A stretch of DNA of 64,000 nt from Pseudomonadaceae bacterium SI-3. GTDB taxonomy: Bacteria; Pseudomonadota; Gammaproteobacteria; Pseudomonadales; Pseudomonadaceae. The DNA is taken from the NCBI GenBank assembly GCA_004010935.1, contig CP026511.1, positions 4,092,001 through 4,156,000 on the forward strand, given 5' to 3'. Of the stretch, positions 31,077 to 39,738 are shown in pieces (position 1 is the first letter of the stretch; each line of letters begins with the position of its first letter). The position numbers were made by a program, and so were the translations under genes. The notes under the pieces were generated by a model. The model saw only the letters and a program-made list of their open reading frames with translations. It ran no database searches and was not told the origin of the DNA.

Positions 31077-32047
31077 GACCTGCTCTGATATAGATAATCC
31101 CGAGCCGTTTCTCCCAAGGCATCGTCCACCCGTACAGGCGGCGCCCAGCCGAGCAGTTCCTGGGTCTTGCTCATGTCCACTTGCAACGATCCACAGAGCC
31201 GCGCATGGACATCCTCGCGCCCCAGCAACCGCGCCGCCATAGCCAGCCAGCCACCGGGTATCGCCAGCAGCCTTGCCGGACGTCCAAGGGCAGCAGCCAG
31301 GCGGCGCAATAGCTCGCTGATCGACAGATCTTCCCCGTCACATACCATCAATGTTTGATTGGCCGCTGCCGGATGAGCAATGCAGGTATCGATCAAATCG
31401 ACCAGATTGCCCAGCGCCACTAGGCTGCGCTTGTTGTTTAGACCACCCAGCGGCAAAGGTAGGCCGGTCGAAAGCCAGCGCATCATGCTACGGAAGTTGC
31501 CCTTCACACCCGGCCCGTAAACTAGCGGCACGCGAATAATGACGACTTCCAGCCCTGTGTCCTCTGCCAGGCTGCGCAGCTCCCTTTCCGCTTCGAGCTT
31601 GGAGACTGCATAGGGGTCCATCGGCTGTGGCGTATCACCGTCTTTGAAAGCGAGCCCCGGACCGGAAGATTCTCCGTTGACCTTGACCGTGCTAAGAAAA
31701 ATGAAGCGTTTGGCTCCGGCTGCAACCGCACCTCGCGCCAGCTCGAGTGTGAGGTCAACATTGACTTTGCGAAATTCGCCCAAGGGGTCAATGGCTGTAT
31801 CGCTCATCACGTGCACACGGGCCGCGCAATGAACTACAACGTCTAAGTTCTCGACCGGTGAACCCGCAGCGAAAATACGATTGAACGACGGGACGACAGG
31901 AACGACAGGAACGACGCCCACAGGAAGATTAGAGTCCACGCGACGAATCCAGGCCAAAACGTCTCTATCTCCCCGCGCGACAAGACGTGTCAACAAAGCG
32001 CCACCGACGAACCCTGTACCACCTGTCACGATGATCTTTCTTTTCAA
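31073..32047 (-). CDS. WbpV/WbpK-like nucleotide-sugar epimerase/reductase
   Basis: A 324-residue extended SDR. It has the NAD motif GGTGFVG and the catalytic YxxxK (YAVSK). The family position, beside a WbpL-type transferase and WbpM, matches the 4-keto reductases or epimerases (WbpV/WbpK) that complete UDP-D-QuiNAc or UDP-D-FucNAc. Which sugar is made cannot be decided from sequence. A nine-base tandem repeat gives VVPVVPVVP at about residues 44-52. It is the first gene of the epimerase-wbpL-wbpM transcript. Confidence 0.85.
   Translation of the reverse strand: MKRKIIVTGGTGFVGGALLTRLVARGDRDVLAWIRRVDSNLPVGVVPVVPVVPSFNRIFAAGSPVENLDVVVHCAARVHVMSDTAIDPLGEFRKVNVDLTLELARGAVAAGAKRFIFLSTVKVNGESSGPGLAFKDGDTPQPMDPYAVSKLEAERELRSLAEDTGLEVVIIRVPLVYGPGVKGNFRSMMRWLSTGLPLPLGGLNNKRSLVALGNLVDLIDTCIAHPAAANQTLMVCDGEDLSISELLRRLAAALGRPARLLAIPGGWLAMAARLLGREDVHARLCGSLQVDMSKTQELLGWAPPVRVDDALGETARDYLYQSRS
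31884..31917. repeat. 9-bp tandem repeat inside the epimerase gene
   Basis: About three copies of a nine-base unit (GTCGTTCCT on the coding strand) encode a Val-Val-Pro repeat. The unit is a multiple of three, so copy-number change would alter loop length without a frameshift. Confidence 0.75.
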
Positions 32048-32178
32048 ACTCAGCCTCTGGCTTTTGCAGCGATCCTCGCCGCGAAATACGGATTCTACGC
32101 AGTCTTTCGCTTAAAACCGCAGTTATCGCAAACGCGATATCACATGTAGAGCGCCGCAGCGTGCACAGCAAAAAGGAA

Positions 32179-32967
32179 TCAACCGACCAGCAACCTCAAC
32201 CCACTTGCTCCAAGCAGACAGCCGATCGCCATGTTGAGCCACTGAACCGCCAGTCGCCGACTCAGCCAGACACCGATCAGCACGCCCGGTATCGACCCGG
32301 TAAGCAAAGCGGCCAGAAGCGCCCAATCAACCGCCCCCGTCATCCAGTGCATTGCCCCGGCCACAAGCGCCAGCGGTATGGCATGCGCCATGTCTGTCGC
32401 CACCAACCGAGCACCCTGCAAACGAAAGGGATATAGATACAGCAAGACCACGGCTCCCAGGGCACCGGCGCCGACGGACGTCAGACTCACGGCGACTCCA
32501 ATGAAGGAGCCCGCGGCAACCGTAAGCCCTCCCTGCCAGCACTTGAACTGCTTGGCGCGCGCCAAGCGCAATGAAGTCCCCAGCCGGTGCAGCTGTTTAC
32601 GGCAGAGTACCCCTAACGCCGACAACAACAGCAGCCAGGCCATCGCGTCACGTATCAACTGGTCCAGCGCACCTGGCCCCTCCTCCCTCCAATAGCCCAG
32701 GCTCACTCCGACGAGCAGCGCCGCCGGCAAGCTTCCGATCAACAAACGGCGCAGCACCACGCGGTCGATCGTTCCGGCGCGGTAATGAACCGCGACGCCG
32801 CACGTCTTGGTCACAGCGGCAAACAACAGGTCGGTCGCCACGGCAACACCTGGGGCGTAGCCGAACAGCAGGACCAGCAGCGGTGTCATCATCGCCCCAC
32901 CGCCCACCCCGGTCAGCCCGACGAGAATGCCGACCCCCAGTCCTGCGAGTATCAAAGGATCAAGCAT
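32179..32967 (-). CDS. TauE/SafE-family permease
   Basis: A 262-residue membrane protein with about seven or eight hydrophobic segments. It has the family's two related halves: the N-terminal GILVGLTGVGGGAMMTPLL and the C-terminal GVAVSLTSVGAGALGAVVL. TauE/SafE proteins move sulfite, sulfoacetate or related organic anions; the substrate is not predictable from sequence. It follows cysC on the same strand after 38 bp, so co-transcription and a link to sulfur metabolism are plausible. Confidence 0.88.
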   Translation of the reverse strand: MLDPLILAGLGVGILVGLTGVGGGAMMTPLLVLLFGYAPGVAVATDLLFAAVTKTCGVAVHYRAGTIDRVVLRRLLIGSLPAALLVGVSLGYWREEGPGALDQLIRDAMAWLLLLSALGVLCRKQLHRLGTSLRLARAKQFKCWQGGLTVAAGSFIGVAVSLTSVGAGALGAVVLLYLYPFRLQGARLVATDMAHAIPLALVAGAMHWMTGAVDWALLAALLTGSIPGVLIGVWLSRRLAVQWLNMAIGCLLGASGLRLLVG

Positions 32968-33005
32968 TCACACCCACCGCTGCACGCGCAGAGACACACG
33001 CCACT

Positions 33006-33617
33006 TCAATGGCCGACGAAGCGATTGTCCAGATACTCCAGAATCTCGTTGACCACCTCCGGAAGGTTCCGGTCCAGGGTCTCCAACCGGATCTCCGGGC
33101 TCAGCGGCGCCTCGTAGGCGGAGTCGATCCCCGTGAAATTCTTGATCAGCCCCGCGCGCGCCTTGCCATACAGGCCCTTCGGGTCTCGACGCTCGCATTC
33201 GGCCAGTGGTGTATCGACGAATACTTCGATAAAGGCGTCACTACCAATGATGGTACGCGCCAAGTCTCGATCAGCTCGAAACGGCGATATGAACGCGGTG
33301 ATCACGATCAGCCCGGCATCCACAAACAGCCGTCCCAGCTCAGCGATCCGGCGGATATTCTCCTCCCGATCCGCATCGCTGAAGCCCAGGTCGCGACACA
33401 AGCCCATCCGCACGTTATCCCCATCGAGCAGATAGGTATGACGCCCGCGCTCGACAAGCGCGACCTCCAACGCGTTGGCAATGCTGGATTTACCTGCCGC
33501 ACTGAGCCCGGTGAGCCAGATGGCGGCGGGCGTCTGGCTTTTCAACCGCGCTCGTGTATTGGCGTCGACGTCTACCCGCTGCTGCACGACGTCCGAATTC
33601 CCGTTTTTCATGCTCAT
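33006..33617 (-). CDS. cysC: adenylylsulfate (APS) kinase
   Basis: A 203-residue stand-alone APS kinase that makes PAPS, the sulfate donor for sulfotransferases. The P-loop is GLSAAGKSS (37-45). Other family blocks are [36 protein letters not shown] and [12 protein letters not shown]. In pseudomonads APS kinase usually occurs as a CysN-CysC fusion, so a separate cysC beside polysaccharide genes suggests dedicated PAPS supply (inference). The ATG overlaps the gspE stop (ATGA) and has AGGA upstream, so it is translationally coupled to a secretion gene. Confidence 0.94.
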   Translation of the reverse strand: MSMKNGNSDVVQQRVDVDANTRARLKSQTPAAIWLTGLSAAGKSSIANALEVALVERGRHTYLLDGDNVRMGLCRDLGFSDADREENIRRIAELGRLFVDAGLIVITAFISPFRADRDLARTIIGSDAFIEVFVDTPLAECERRDPKGLYGKARAGLIKNFTGIDSAYEAPLSPEIRLETLDRNLPEVVNEILEYLDNRFVGH

Positions 33618-35272
33618 TCCATATCCTGCTCAACGTAAGCGACACGCATGACCTCTTCGATGCTGGTCAGGCCTCGGCTAGCCTTGATCAGTCCATCCTC
33701 AAGCAGGCCGCGATGGCCTTGCTTGCGGATCAAAGCCTTCATTTCCTGCAGCGGAGCCTGTCGGTTGACCAATTGCTGCAACGCACCAGTCAACGGAATC
33801 AACTCGTAGATCCCCATCCGGCCGCGATAACCTGTGTTATGGCAATGAGAGCAACCGACCGCACGCCTCCAGTCACCCTGCCCACCGCCGCCCAGCGCAT
33901 GCCACTCGGCCGGCAGCACTGGCGCCTCGTCCGGCTCTGCACAGTGCCGGCACAGCTTGCGCACCAGCCGCTGAGCCTGAACACCGCGAACCGAAGCGGC
34001 CACCAGAAACGGCTCGAGCCCCATGTCGACCAGACGAGTGAAGGCCGATGCTGCGTCGTTGGTGTGCAAGGTCGACAGAACCAAGTGACCAGTCAACGCT
34101 GACTGGATCGCGATTTGCGCCGTGTCCAGGTCACGAATCTCACCAATCATAATGGTGTCCGGATCCTGGCGGAGAATGGCGCGCAACGCCCGTGAAAAGG
34201 TATAGCCGATCTCGGCGTGGGCCTGGATCTGCGTCACGCCTGGCACCTGATACTCGACCGGGTCCTCGACCGTGATGATCTTGTTGCTACCGTCGCGCAT
34301 CTCGCCGAGTGCGGCATACAGAGTCGTGGACTTACCCGAACCAGTAGGGCCGGTCACCAGCACAATGCCGTTCGGAAAGCCCAGCCACTGCTTGAGCATC
34401 TCCAGATGATCGGTTTCGAACCCAAGCCCCCCCAGCGACAGCTCTTCCCGATTCTTGGGCAACAAACGCATCACGATCGACTCGCCAAAAATGCCCGGAG
34501 CGGTTGAGACACGAATGTCCATGTCCTTGCCGCTCAAGCGCAGCGTGATACGCCCGTCCTGAGGGAGGCGCTTTTCTGCAATGTCCAACCCAGCGATTAA
34601 CTTGATACGCGAGCCAACCGCGGGGTAACGCTCGAACGGCTGGACCATCCGCGTATGCAGCACGCCATCCACCCGCATGCGCACCGTGAAACGGATTTCC
34701 TCCGGCTCCACATGAATATCCGACGCGCCCGAATCCACCGCCTGCGCCAGCAGGTTGTTCACCAACTCGACGACCGGGGCCTCTTCGATAAGGCTCTTGA
34801 GTGTCTGGCTATCGTCACGAAACAGATCGGACACCGCACTCTCGCGACGGATCTGCCCGACCAGGTTATCGATGTCCTGAGCTCTTGCCAGGTGTTGCTT
34901 GTGGGATCGATCGGGAAAGGTATAGGTCACCAGATCGATGACGCGCGAATCAGCCAGGTCCCGGGCGATCATGTGCAGATCGCCCTCGGCCTCCCATAGC
35001 ACCAGATTGTTATCCAACAGCCAATCCAGCCGAACCGGAAGCTGAGCCATGAAGGCATAAGCATCACTGGGCGCAGGCATGGCGGCGGCGGCCATCAATG
35101 GCAGCCCGGACTGCTCGGCGAGTACGGCCAGCAGCGCATCTTCGGACAAGGCACCCATACGGATGAGAATCGAGCCCAGCCGGCCGCCAGTCTGCCGCTG
35201 CAAGTTCAGCGCTCGCTGCACGTCATCTTCACTGACCATGCCCGCCAGGACCAGACGCTCCCCCAACCTCAT
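33614..35272 (-). CDS. gspE: type II secretion ATPase GspE
   Basis: A 552-residue cytoplasmic ATPase that powers pseudopilus growth. An N-terminal GspE/XpsE-N domain (~1-120) leads to the hexameric ATPase core with Walker [10 protein letters not shown] (~308-316), Asp box TVEDPVEYQ, Walker [13 protein letters not shown] and the tetra-Cys zinc module (CRHC and CSHC, ~455-500). ATG 35272 is chosen because the product then starts [11 protein letters not shown] as in XpsE/PilB-like proteins. It diverges from gspF, unlike the usual co-directional arrangement. Its stop overlaps cysC. Confidence 0.95.
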   Translation of the reverse strand: MRLGERLVLAGMVSEDDVQRALNLQRQTGGRLGSILIRMGALSEDALLAVLAEQSGLPLMAAAAMPAPSDAYAFMAQLPVRLDWLLDNNLVLWEAEGDLHMIARDLADSRVIDLVTYTFPDRSHKQHLARAQDIDNLVGQIRRESAVSDLFRDDSQTLKSLIEEAPVVELVNNLLAQAVDSGASDIHVEPEEIRFTVRMRVDGVLHTRMVQPFERYPAVGSRIKLIAGLDIAEKRLPQDGRITLRLSGKDMDIRVSTAPGIFGESIVMRLLPKNREELSLGGLGFETDHLEMLKQWLGFPNGIVLVTGPTGSGKSTTLYAALGEMRDGSNKIITVEDPVEYQVPGVTQIQAHAEIGYTFSRALRAILRQDPDTIMIGEIRDLDTAQIAIQSALTGHLVLSTLHTNDAASAFTRLVDMGLEPFLVAASVRGVQAQRLVRKLCRHCAEPDEAPVLPAEWHALGGGGQGDWRRAVGCSHCHNTGYRGRMGIYELIPLTGALQQLVNRQAPLQEMKALIRKQGHRGLLEDGLIKASRGLTSIEEVMRVAYVEQDME

Positions 35273-35424
35273 CGCAACTCCTCGGATCGCCGGCGCAGCG
35301 CGCCGAACGATCAAACGTTCTCAGAGGGCGCATTCTAGCGACCATGCCAGTGCTTTCACACAAAAGCTCATGACCGGGTGAAAACAAATACGGACAGCCG
35401 GCACTGAAGAATGAAACGGCCGAG

Positions 35425-35453
35425 CCGACAACATCCGCATTAATCCCTACAAT
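35425..35453 (+). promoter_or_regulatory. candidate sigma-70 promoter for gspF-D
   Basis: CCGACA (-35) and TACAAT (-10) are separated by 17 bp in the divergent gspE/gspF spacer, about 40 bp before the gspF ATG. The match is good for the -10 and partial for the -35. The opposite strand has a TAGAAT hexamer (35332-35337) that could serve gspE, with no clear -35. Confidence 0.5.
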
Positions 35454-35492
35454 GCGCCGCTTGCCTGCACTAACTGAAACAGGTTTTACACG

Positions 35493-36695
35493 ATGAAATT
35501 CGCCTATGACGGTTTCGATGCTCAGGGTGAGCGCCAGACCGGCCTGCTGGAAGCCGCCAACAAGGTCGACGCCTTGCGCGAGCTGCAACGCAAGGCGATC
35601 ACGCCCATCGACCTCAAGGCAGATGAAGGCAAAAAGGCCCCCGGCCTGTTCACGCCTCGATTGACGCGACAGCACATCACCCAGGCGCTGCATGAACTGA
35701 CGCGCCTGATCGAATCCGATGTGTCGATTGCTGAATCGATCGAGGCCATGACCGACGCCGGTCATCACGAACGGATCGACCACGCGTTCGCAGGCATAGC
35801 GCGCGCTCTGCAACATGGCGAATCCTTTTCCGAAGCGCTTGCAGGCAGTGGCCTGCCACTGCCTGACTACCTTCTCCACTTGGTGCGTGCCGGAGAGCTC
35901 ACCGGCGATCTCGCCGGAGCGCTCAAGCGCGCCCAGGAAAAAATGGAATATGACGATCGCACGGCGAACGAGCTCCGCAACGCCTTGACCTACCCCATCA
36001 TTCTGGTGATCGCCGGCATCGCGGCGGTGCTCCTGATGTTCATTGTGGTGGTCCCGAAATTCAGCGGCATGCTGGACAAAAACAGCGCCACGGACATGCC
36101 ATGGCTGGCGACCGCCGTGCTGAGCAGCGGCACCTGGTTTAACGCCAACTGGGAGGTGCTCCTCGGCGGGATCGCCCTCGCCGTATTTGCGGGCCTTGCG
36201 GCGCTTCGCCAGCCAGCCATGCGCGCCAGCCTTACCAACTGGCTGACACGGCTGCCCGTGATCGGCAGCTGGCTCACTGAAACCGACATGGCGAGCTGGT
36301 CCTATACCCTGTCCGCCATGCTCGCCTGCAAGGTCGAGTTGCTCGCGGCGCTGAGCCTGTCTACCGCCTCGATGCGCATCCCCCGCCGGCGTGCCGCCAT
36401 GCAGGAGGTGATCCGCCAGGTGCGCGCAGGCAAGAGCGTCTCCTCTGCCCTGGAGGAAACGCACACCCTCAACCGCACCGGCATCAATTTGATAAAGGTC
36501 GGCGAGCGGACAGGCCGGGCGGCGGAGATGCTCGCATCGCTTGCCAACCTCTACGAAGAAAACAGCAAGAACCGGATGAAAAAGCTCATGGCGCTCATCG
36601 AGCCCGTGGCCATCCTGCTGATCGGCTCGGTGATCGGCGTTATCATCCTTGGCATCATCCTGGCCATTACCAGCGTCAACGACATGGCCATCTAA
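35493..36695 (+). CDS. gspF: type II secretion inner-membrane platform protein GspF
   Basis: A 400-residue polytopic protein with two related GspF/PilC halves (starting about 70 and 270) and three membrane segments (ILVIAGIAAVLLMFIVVV, GIALAVFAGLA, and the C-terminal IGSVIGVIILGIILAI). It couples the GspE ATPase to pseudopilin assembly. It is the first gene of the plus-strand run gspF-G-H-I-J-K-L-M-N-D, whose order matches the Xanthomonas xps operon apart from divergent gspE. Confidence 0.96.
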   Translation: MKFAYDGFDAQGERQTGLLEAANKVDALRELQRKAITPIDLKADEGKKAPGLFTPRLTRQHITQALHELTRLIESDVSIAESIEAMTDAGHHERIDHAFAGIARALQHGESFSEALAGSGLPLPDYLLHLVRAGELTGDLAGALKRAQEKMEYDDRTANELRNALTYPIILVIAGIAAVLLMFIVVVPKFSGMLDKNSATDMPWLATAVLSSGTWFNANWEVLLGGIALAVFAGLAALRQPAMRASLTNWLTRLPVIGSWLTETDMASWSYTLSAMLACKVELLAALSLSTASMRIPRRRAAMQEVIRQVRAGKSVSSALEETHTLNRTGINLIKVGERTGRAAEMLASLANLYEENSKNRMKKLMALIEPVAILLIGSVIGVIILGIILAITSVNDMAI

Positions 36696-36708
36696 CCTCG
36701 GAACCCCT

Positions 36709-37146
36709 ATGAAGCTGTCATCTTTCGCCACCCGCCGCAGCCGCGGATTTACCCTGATCGAACTGTTGGTCGTCCTGGTCATTCTCGGCATGCTCGCCGG
36801 CCTGGTCGGCCCCCGGCTGTTTTCCAACGTCGACAAATCCAAGGTCAAGACGGCCGACACCCAGGTCAAGATGTTGCGCGGCTCGCTTCAGACCTACCGT
36901 CTGGATGTGGGCAGCTACCCCAACACCGAACAAGGCCTCGCCGCGCTGATGCACAAACCTGCGGATGTTGCCAATTGGCAAGGCCCTTACCTCGAAGACG
37001 AGCTGCCCAAGGACCCGTGGAACAACCCCTACGTCTACAAGAGCCCGGTCGATAATCTTCAGGGCTTCGCGTTGTATTCCCAGGGAGCCGACGGCAAGCC
37101 AGGCGGGGACGGCCTGGATGCCGAAGTAGGCTATCTGGAAAAGTAG
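36709..37146 (+). CDS. gspG: major pseudopilin GspG
   Basis: 145 residues. The prepilin peptidase site is RSRG|FTLIELLVVLVILG with Glu at +5, followed by the hydrophobic helix and the GspG C-terminal region with a calcium-binding loop pattern (LPKDPWNNPYVY, YSQGADGKPGGDG). GspG polymerises into the pseudopilus. ATG 36709 is the only start giving a short, charged leader. No prepilin peptidase gene lies in the window, so processing presumably uses PilD encoded elsewhere. Confidence 0.97.
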   Translation: MKLSSFATRRSRGFTLIELLVVLVILGMLAGLVGPRLFSNVDKSKVKTADTQVKMLRGSLQTYRLDVGSYPNTEQGLAALMHKPADVANWQGPYLEDELPKDPWNNPYVYKSPVDNLQGFALYSQGADGKPGGDGLDAEVGYLEK

Positions 37147-37148
37147 CC

Positions 37149-37523
37149 ATGCGAATGCCGGTACGCGGCTTTACCCTGATTGAGTTGCTGGTGGTGATCA
37201 CCATCATCGGCCTGATTGCTGGCGTCGTTGCGCCTCGCTTCATCAACCTGGGCGACAAGCTGACTGTGAAGAACCAGCTGCAGGAGGTCCGACAGAGGGT
37301 CAATGGCCTTCCGCTTTTGGCCCTGCGCAACGGCACCCAGTTGCGCATCGGTGCAAAAGGCGCCCCACTGGATCTGCCAGACGGCTGGCGCGTCCTCGCC
37401 AAAACGCCGGTGATTTACCAGAGCAACGGCAGCTGCCTGGGCGGCGAGATCGAGATATGGCAAGGCGACAGCAAACGGGACAGCATCAGCCTTCAGGCAC
37501 CGCTCTGCCAGTGGCGCTCGTGA
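37149..37523 (+). CDS. gspH: minor pseudopilin GspH
   Basis: A 124-residue pseudopilin with a very short leader (MRMPVRG|FTLIELLVVITIIG, Glu at +5). The C-terminal half has a small GspH-like beta domain (LALRNGTQLRIG, GGEIEIWQGD). It sits 2 bp after gspG, so translation is tightly linked. It belongs to the pseudopilus tip or shaft-minor group; its position between G and I supports H. Confidence 0.88.
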   Translation: MRMPVRGFTLIELLVVITIIGLIAGVVAPRFINLGDKLTVKNQLQEVRQRVNGLPLLALRNGTQLRIGAKGAPLDLPDGWRVLAKTPVIYQSNGSCLGGEIEIWQGDSKRDSISLQAPLCQWRS

Positions 37524-37527
37524 CCGT

Positions 37528-37962
37528 ATGAAACCCATCTACATCCGACAACAGGGCTTCTCGCTGCTCGAAGCCATCGTCGCCCTGGTGATACTTGCTG
37601 GCAGCTGCATGGCGCTGTTCGCCTGGATCAACGGCAGTCTGGTGCAACTGCAGCGCGCCGAACTTTACGTAGAAGCCGGCCCGGCAATCGCCAGTGCCAG
37701 CCAGTACCTGAAAACCGTGGACCTGGCCCAGCGCCCCGAGGGTGCATTCAATTCCGGCAACATCACTGTCGACTGGCAGGCGAACGCCATTGAGCTTGAC
37801 GTATCCCGAACCGCATCCTATGGCGGCAGCAATTTCCTGCTGTCGCTGTACGCGGTCACACTGACCCCGCACACAGCCAACCGCTCCCTACCCCCGCTGC
37901 ATACCCGCATCGTCAACTACCGGCTCAAGCCAGGCCTGCCCGAGCCTACCGATGGCTTTTGA
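37528..37962 (+). CDS. gspI: minor pseudopilin GspI
   Basis: 144 residues. The leader is MKPIYIRQQG with cleavage before FSLLEAIVALVILAG (Glu at +5). The following strand-rich domain (NITVDWQANAIEL, LYAVTLTPH) fits GspI, which forms the pseudopilus tip complex with J and K. It overlaps gspJ by 11 bp. Confidence 0.88.
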   Translation: MKPIYIRQQGFSLLEAIVALVILAGSCMALFAWINGSLVQLQRAELYVEAGPAIASASQYLKTVDLAQRPEGAFNSGNITVDWQANAIELDVSRTASYGGSNFLLSLYAVTLTPHTANRSLPPLHTRIVNYRLKPGLPEPTDGF

Positions 37963-38572
37963 ACGACGGCATCGCAACCAGCGAGGCATGACCCTGCTTG
38001 AGCTGCTGGTCGTTATGACGATACTTGCGCTGGTGACCAGCCTGCTGATGCAGGGCTTTGGCACCGCGCTGAGTACCTATGAGCGCGTGCAGCGTCGCCA
38101 GAGCGAGGGCATGCCGCTCGAACTGGGCTATCGCTGGTTCTCCGAAACGCTAGCCGGCACTCAGGCCGAACTTGACGCTCCGCGCCATTTCAGTGGCGAT
38201 GCGCAACGACTCGGCGGCGTCACGCACCAGCCGTTGCAAGGGAATAATGGCCGGGTGAGCTTTTTCAGCTGGCAACTGAGCGAGGCAGAAACCGGCGAAT
38301 TGAAGCTGTCCTACAGCCAGCCAAATGGCATCGACTGGGAGATCGTACGTTGGCCGGCAGGCAGCCGAGGCCGCTTCATCTATCGCGCCCCAAATGGCTC
38401 GGCCGCGGAGCGGTGGCCGTTGCCATCGGACAATGCCATGCAAACTGCAGACGACGGCAGCATTCCGGACGCCATCGCATTGGAAGTAACACCTGCCGAC
38501 GGCCCGACCCTGCGCTGGTATGCCAACCTGCCCGGGCGCACCTATCCTCGCCTCGACTATCGCGACTTCTGA
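37952..38572 (+). CDS. gspJ: minor pseudopilin GspJ
   Basis: 206 residues. The prepilin site is RNQRG|MTLLELLVVMTILAL (Glu at +5), with Met rather than Phe at +1, which is tolerated in J-type pseudopilins. The C-terminal domain includes ELGYRWFSETLAG and DAIALEVTPADGP. It overlaps gspI upstream, and its stop overlaps the gspK ATG (ATGA). Confidence 0.87.
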   Translation: MAFERRHRNQRGMTLLELLVVMTILALVTSLLMQGFGTALSTYERVQRRQSEGMPLELGYRWFSETLAGTQAELDAPRHFSGDAQRLGGVTHQPLQGNNGRVSFFSWQLSEAETGELKLSYSQPNGIDWEIVRWPAGSRGRFIYRAPNGSAAERWPLPSDNAMQTADDGSIPDAIALEVTPADGPTLRWYANLPGRTYPRLDYRDF

Positions 38573-39738
38573 TGATTCTCCCCCCCCCTTCAACAGAAGC
38601 AGGCTATGCCTGCGAATCGCTCCCTCAGAGTGAGCCGATGCTGCGCGGCGGGGCTGCCACCTCGAGTTCGCGGGCATGGCCCGTCCATGCAGCGGGGAAG
38701 CGCAGCCAGGGCTTTGCACTGATCGCCGTGCTGGGTCTGTTGATGGTGCTGTCGCTGGTCGCCGCGTTCATCTCCAGTTATGCGGAACAACGCCTGGAGC
38801 AGACCTTCCAGCTGCGACAGCAGCTGCAGGGCCGCTTGGACCAGGATGCCACGCTCGCCACGTTGCTGCATGTGGTCGCTACACGCCCCCTGGTCCAGAA
38901 CGCCTATCTGCTGCGCAGCCCACCACCTGCAGAAAGCAGCTATGACCCTTTTTCCAATACGGCAGCCGACGTTGATATCAGCGCCTACCCGCATCTGTTC
39001 GTCGATGGCCGACGCTATCAGGGCATCGGCAACAGCAGCTTCGCCCTTCAGGACGAAGGCTCGCTGTTAAGCCTGCTCGACCCGGATCGCGAACGCTGGA
39101 CAGCGCTGTTCAGGCAGAACGGTCTGACGCCGCAGCAGGCCGAACGCTTTCTCGACCAGCTCCAGGATTACACCGACCAGGACGATCTGCGTCGCCTCAA
39201 TGGCGCCACCTCGAGCGACTACCTCAATCAGGGACTGGCGCCGCCTCCGCAGCGCCTGATGATCAGCCCCGGCCAAGTGTTCAACCTGCTCGACAGTACC
39301 GCCCTGCATGGCCCGCTGCTGGCGATGCTCCCCTTCGCGACCACACGTAGCGGCCAACTGCACAACCTCAACACCGCGCCCGCCGCGGTGTTGCAGACTA
39401 TCCCCGGGATCGATGAAAACCTGGCCGAAGCCCTTGTCCAGGCACGGCAAATCAAGCCCTTCGCAGACCTGGCGGATGCCAACGAGCGCCTTGGCCGGAT
39501 CATTCCGCTCGACCCTCTCGCAACCCCCAGCCAGGCCTCGCCGTACCTGAGAATTAAGCTATGGGCGGTCATGGCCGATTGCAGACAGCCGACATGGCTT
39601 GGGCTATCATCCACGCCCACTTCCAGAACCACCCCTTGGGAAATAGATTATCTCTTCTCGCTTGACCACGAGCAGCCTTGCCGCACGCCTCAGCCAGTGG
39701 CTTTCCCGCCGCTGCTCGAGCCAGCAATGGACGGTTGA
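38572..39738 (+). CDS. gspK: GspK, minor pseudopilin with an unusual N-terminal extension
   Basis: 388 residues from the ATG overlapping the gspJ stop. The pseudopilin helix (SQG|FALIAVLGLLMVLSLVAAF) starts only at about residue 48 and lacks Glu at +5, as is normal for GspK tips. The large globular domain contains LLSLLDPDRERW, LQDYTDQDDLRRLNG and LHNLNTAPAAVLQTIPGI, all typical of GspK. The leader is abnormally long and contains a C9 tract and a REP-like palindrome read through in frame. ATG 38638, with GAGTGAG upstream, would give a leader of ~25 residues. The start is therefore uncertain. Confidence 0.88.
   Translation: MILPPPSTEAGYACESLPQSEPMLRGGAATSSSRAWPVHAAGKRSQGFALIAVLGLLMVLSLVAAFISSYAEQRLEQTFQLRQQLQGRLDQDATLATLLHVVATRPLVQNAYLLRSPPPAESSYDPFSNTAADVDISAYPHLFVDGRRYQGIGNSSFALQDEGSLLSLLDPDRERWTALFRQNGLTPQQAERFLDQLQDYTDQDDLRRLNGATSSDYLNQGLAPPPQRLMISPGQVFNLLDSTALHGPLLAMLPFATTRSGQLHNLNTAPAAVLQTIPGIDENLAEALVQARQIKPFADLADANERLGRIIPLDPLATPSQASPYLRIKLWAVMADCRQPTWLGLSSTPTSRTTPWEIDYLFSLDHEQPCRTPQPVAFPPLLEPAMDG
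38580..38588. repeat. C9 homopolymer tract at the start of gspK
   Basis: Nine consecutive C residues begin three codons after the ATG at 38572 (ATG ATT CTC then C-rich codons). A slip by one base would shift the frame of the long gspK form. If ATG 38638 is the true start, the tract is upstream and has no coding effect. Confidence 0.8.
38666..38690 (-). repeat. REP-like palindrome within the gspK leader
   Basis: The stretch beginning TTCGCGGGCATGGCCCG closely matches the reverse complement of the Pseudomonas REP consensus seen just downstream of gspD (GTAGGAGCGGGCC...GCGAA type). It is read in frame within the gspK leader, just before the pseudopilin helix. Confidence 0.65.

Noticed and set aside
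35229..36869. 546-codon open frame opposite gspF
   Set aside because: It is antisense to a clear gspF, has no recognisable domain and is explained by high GC at third codon positions.
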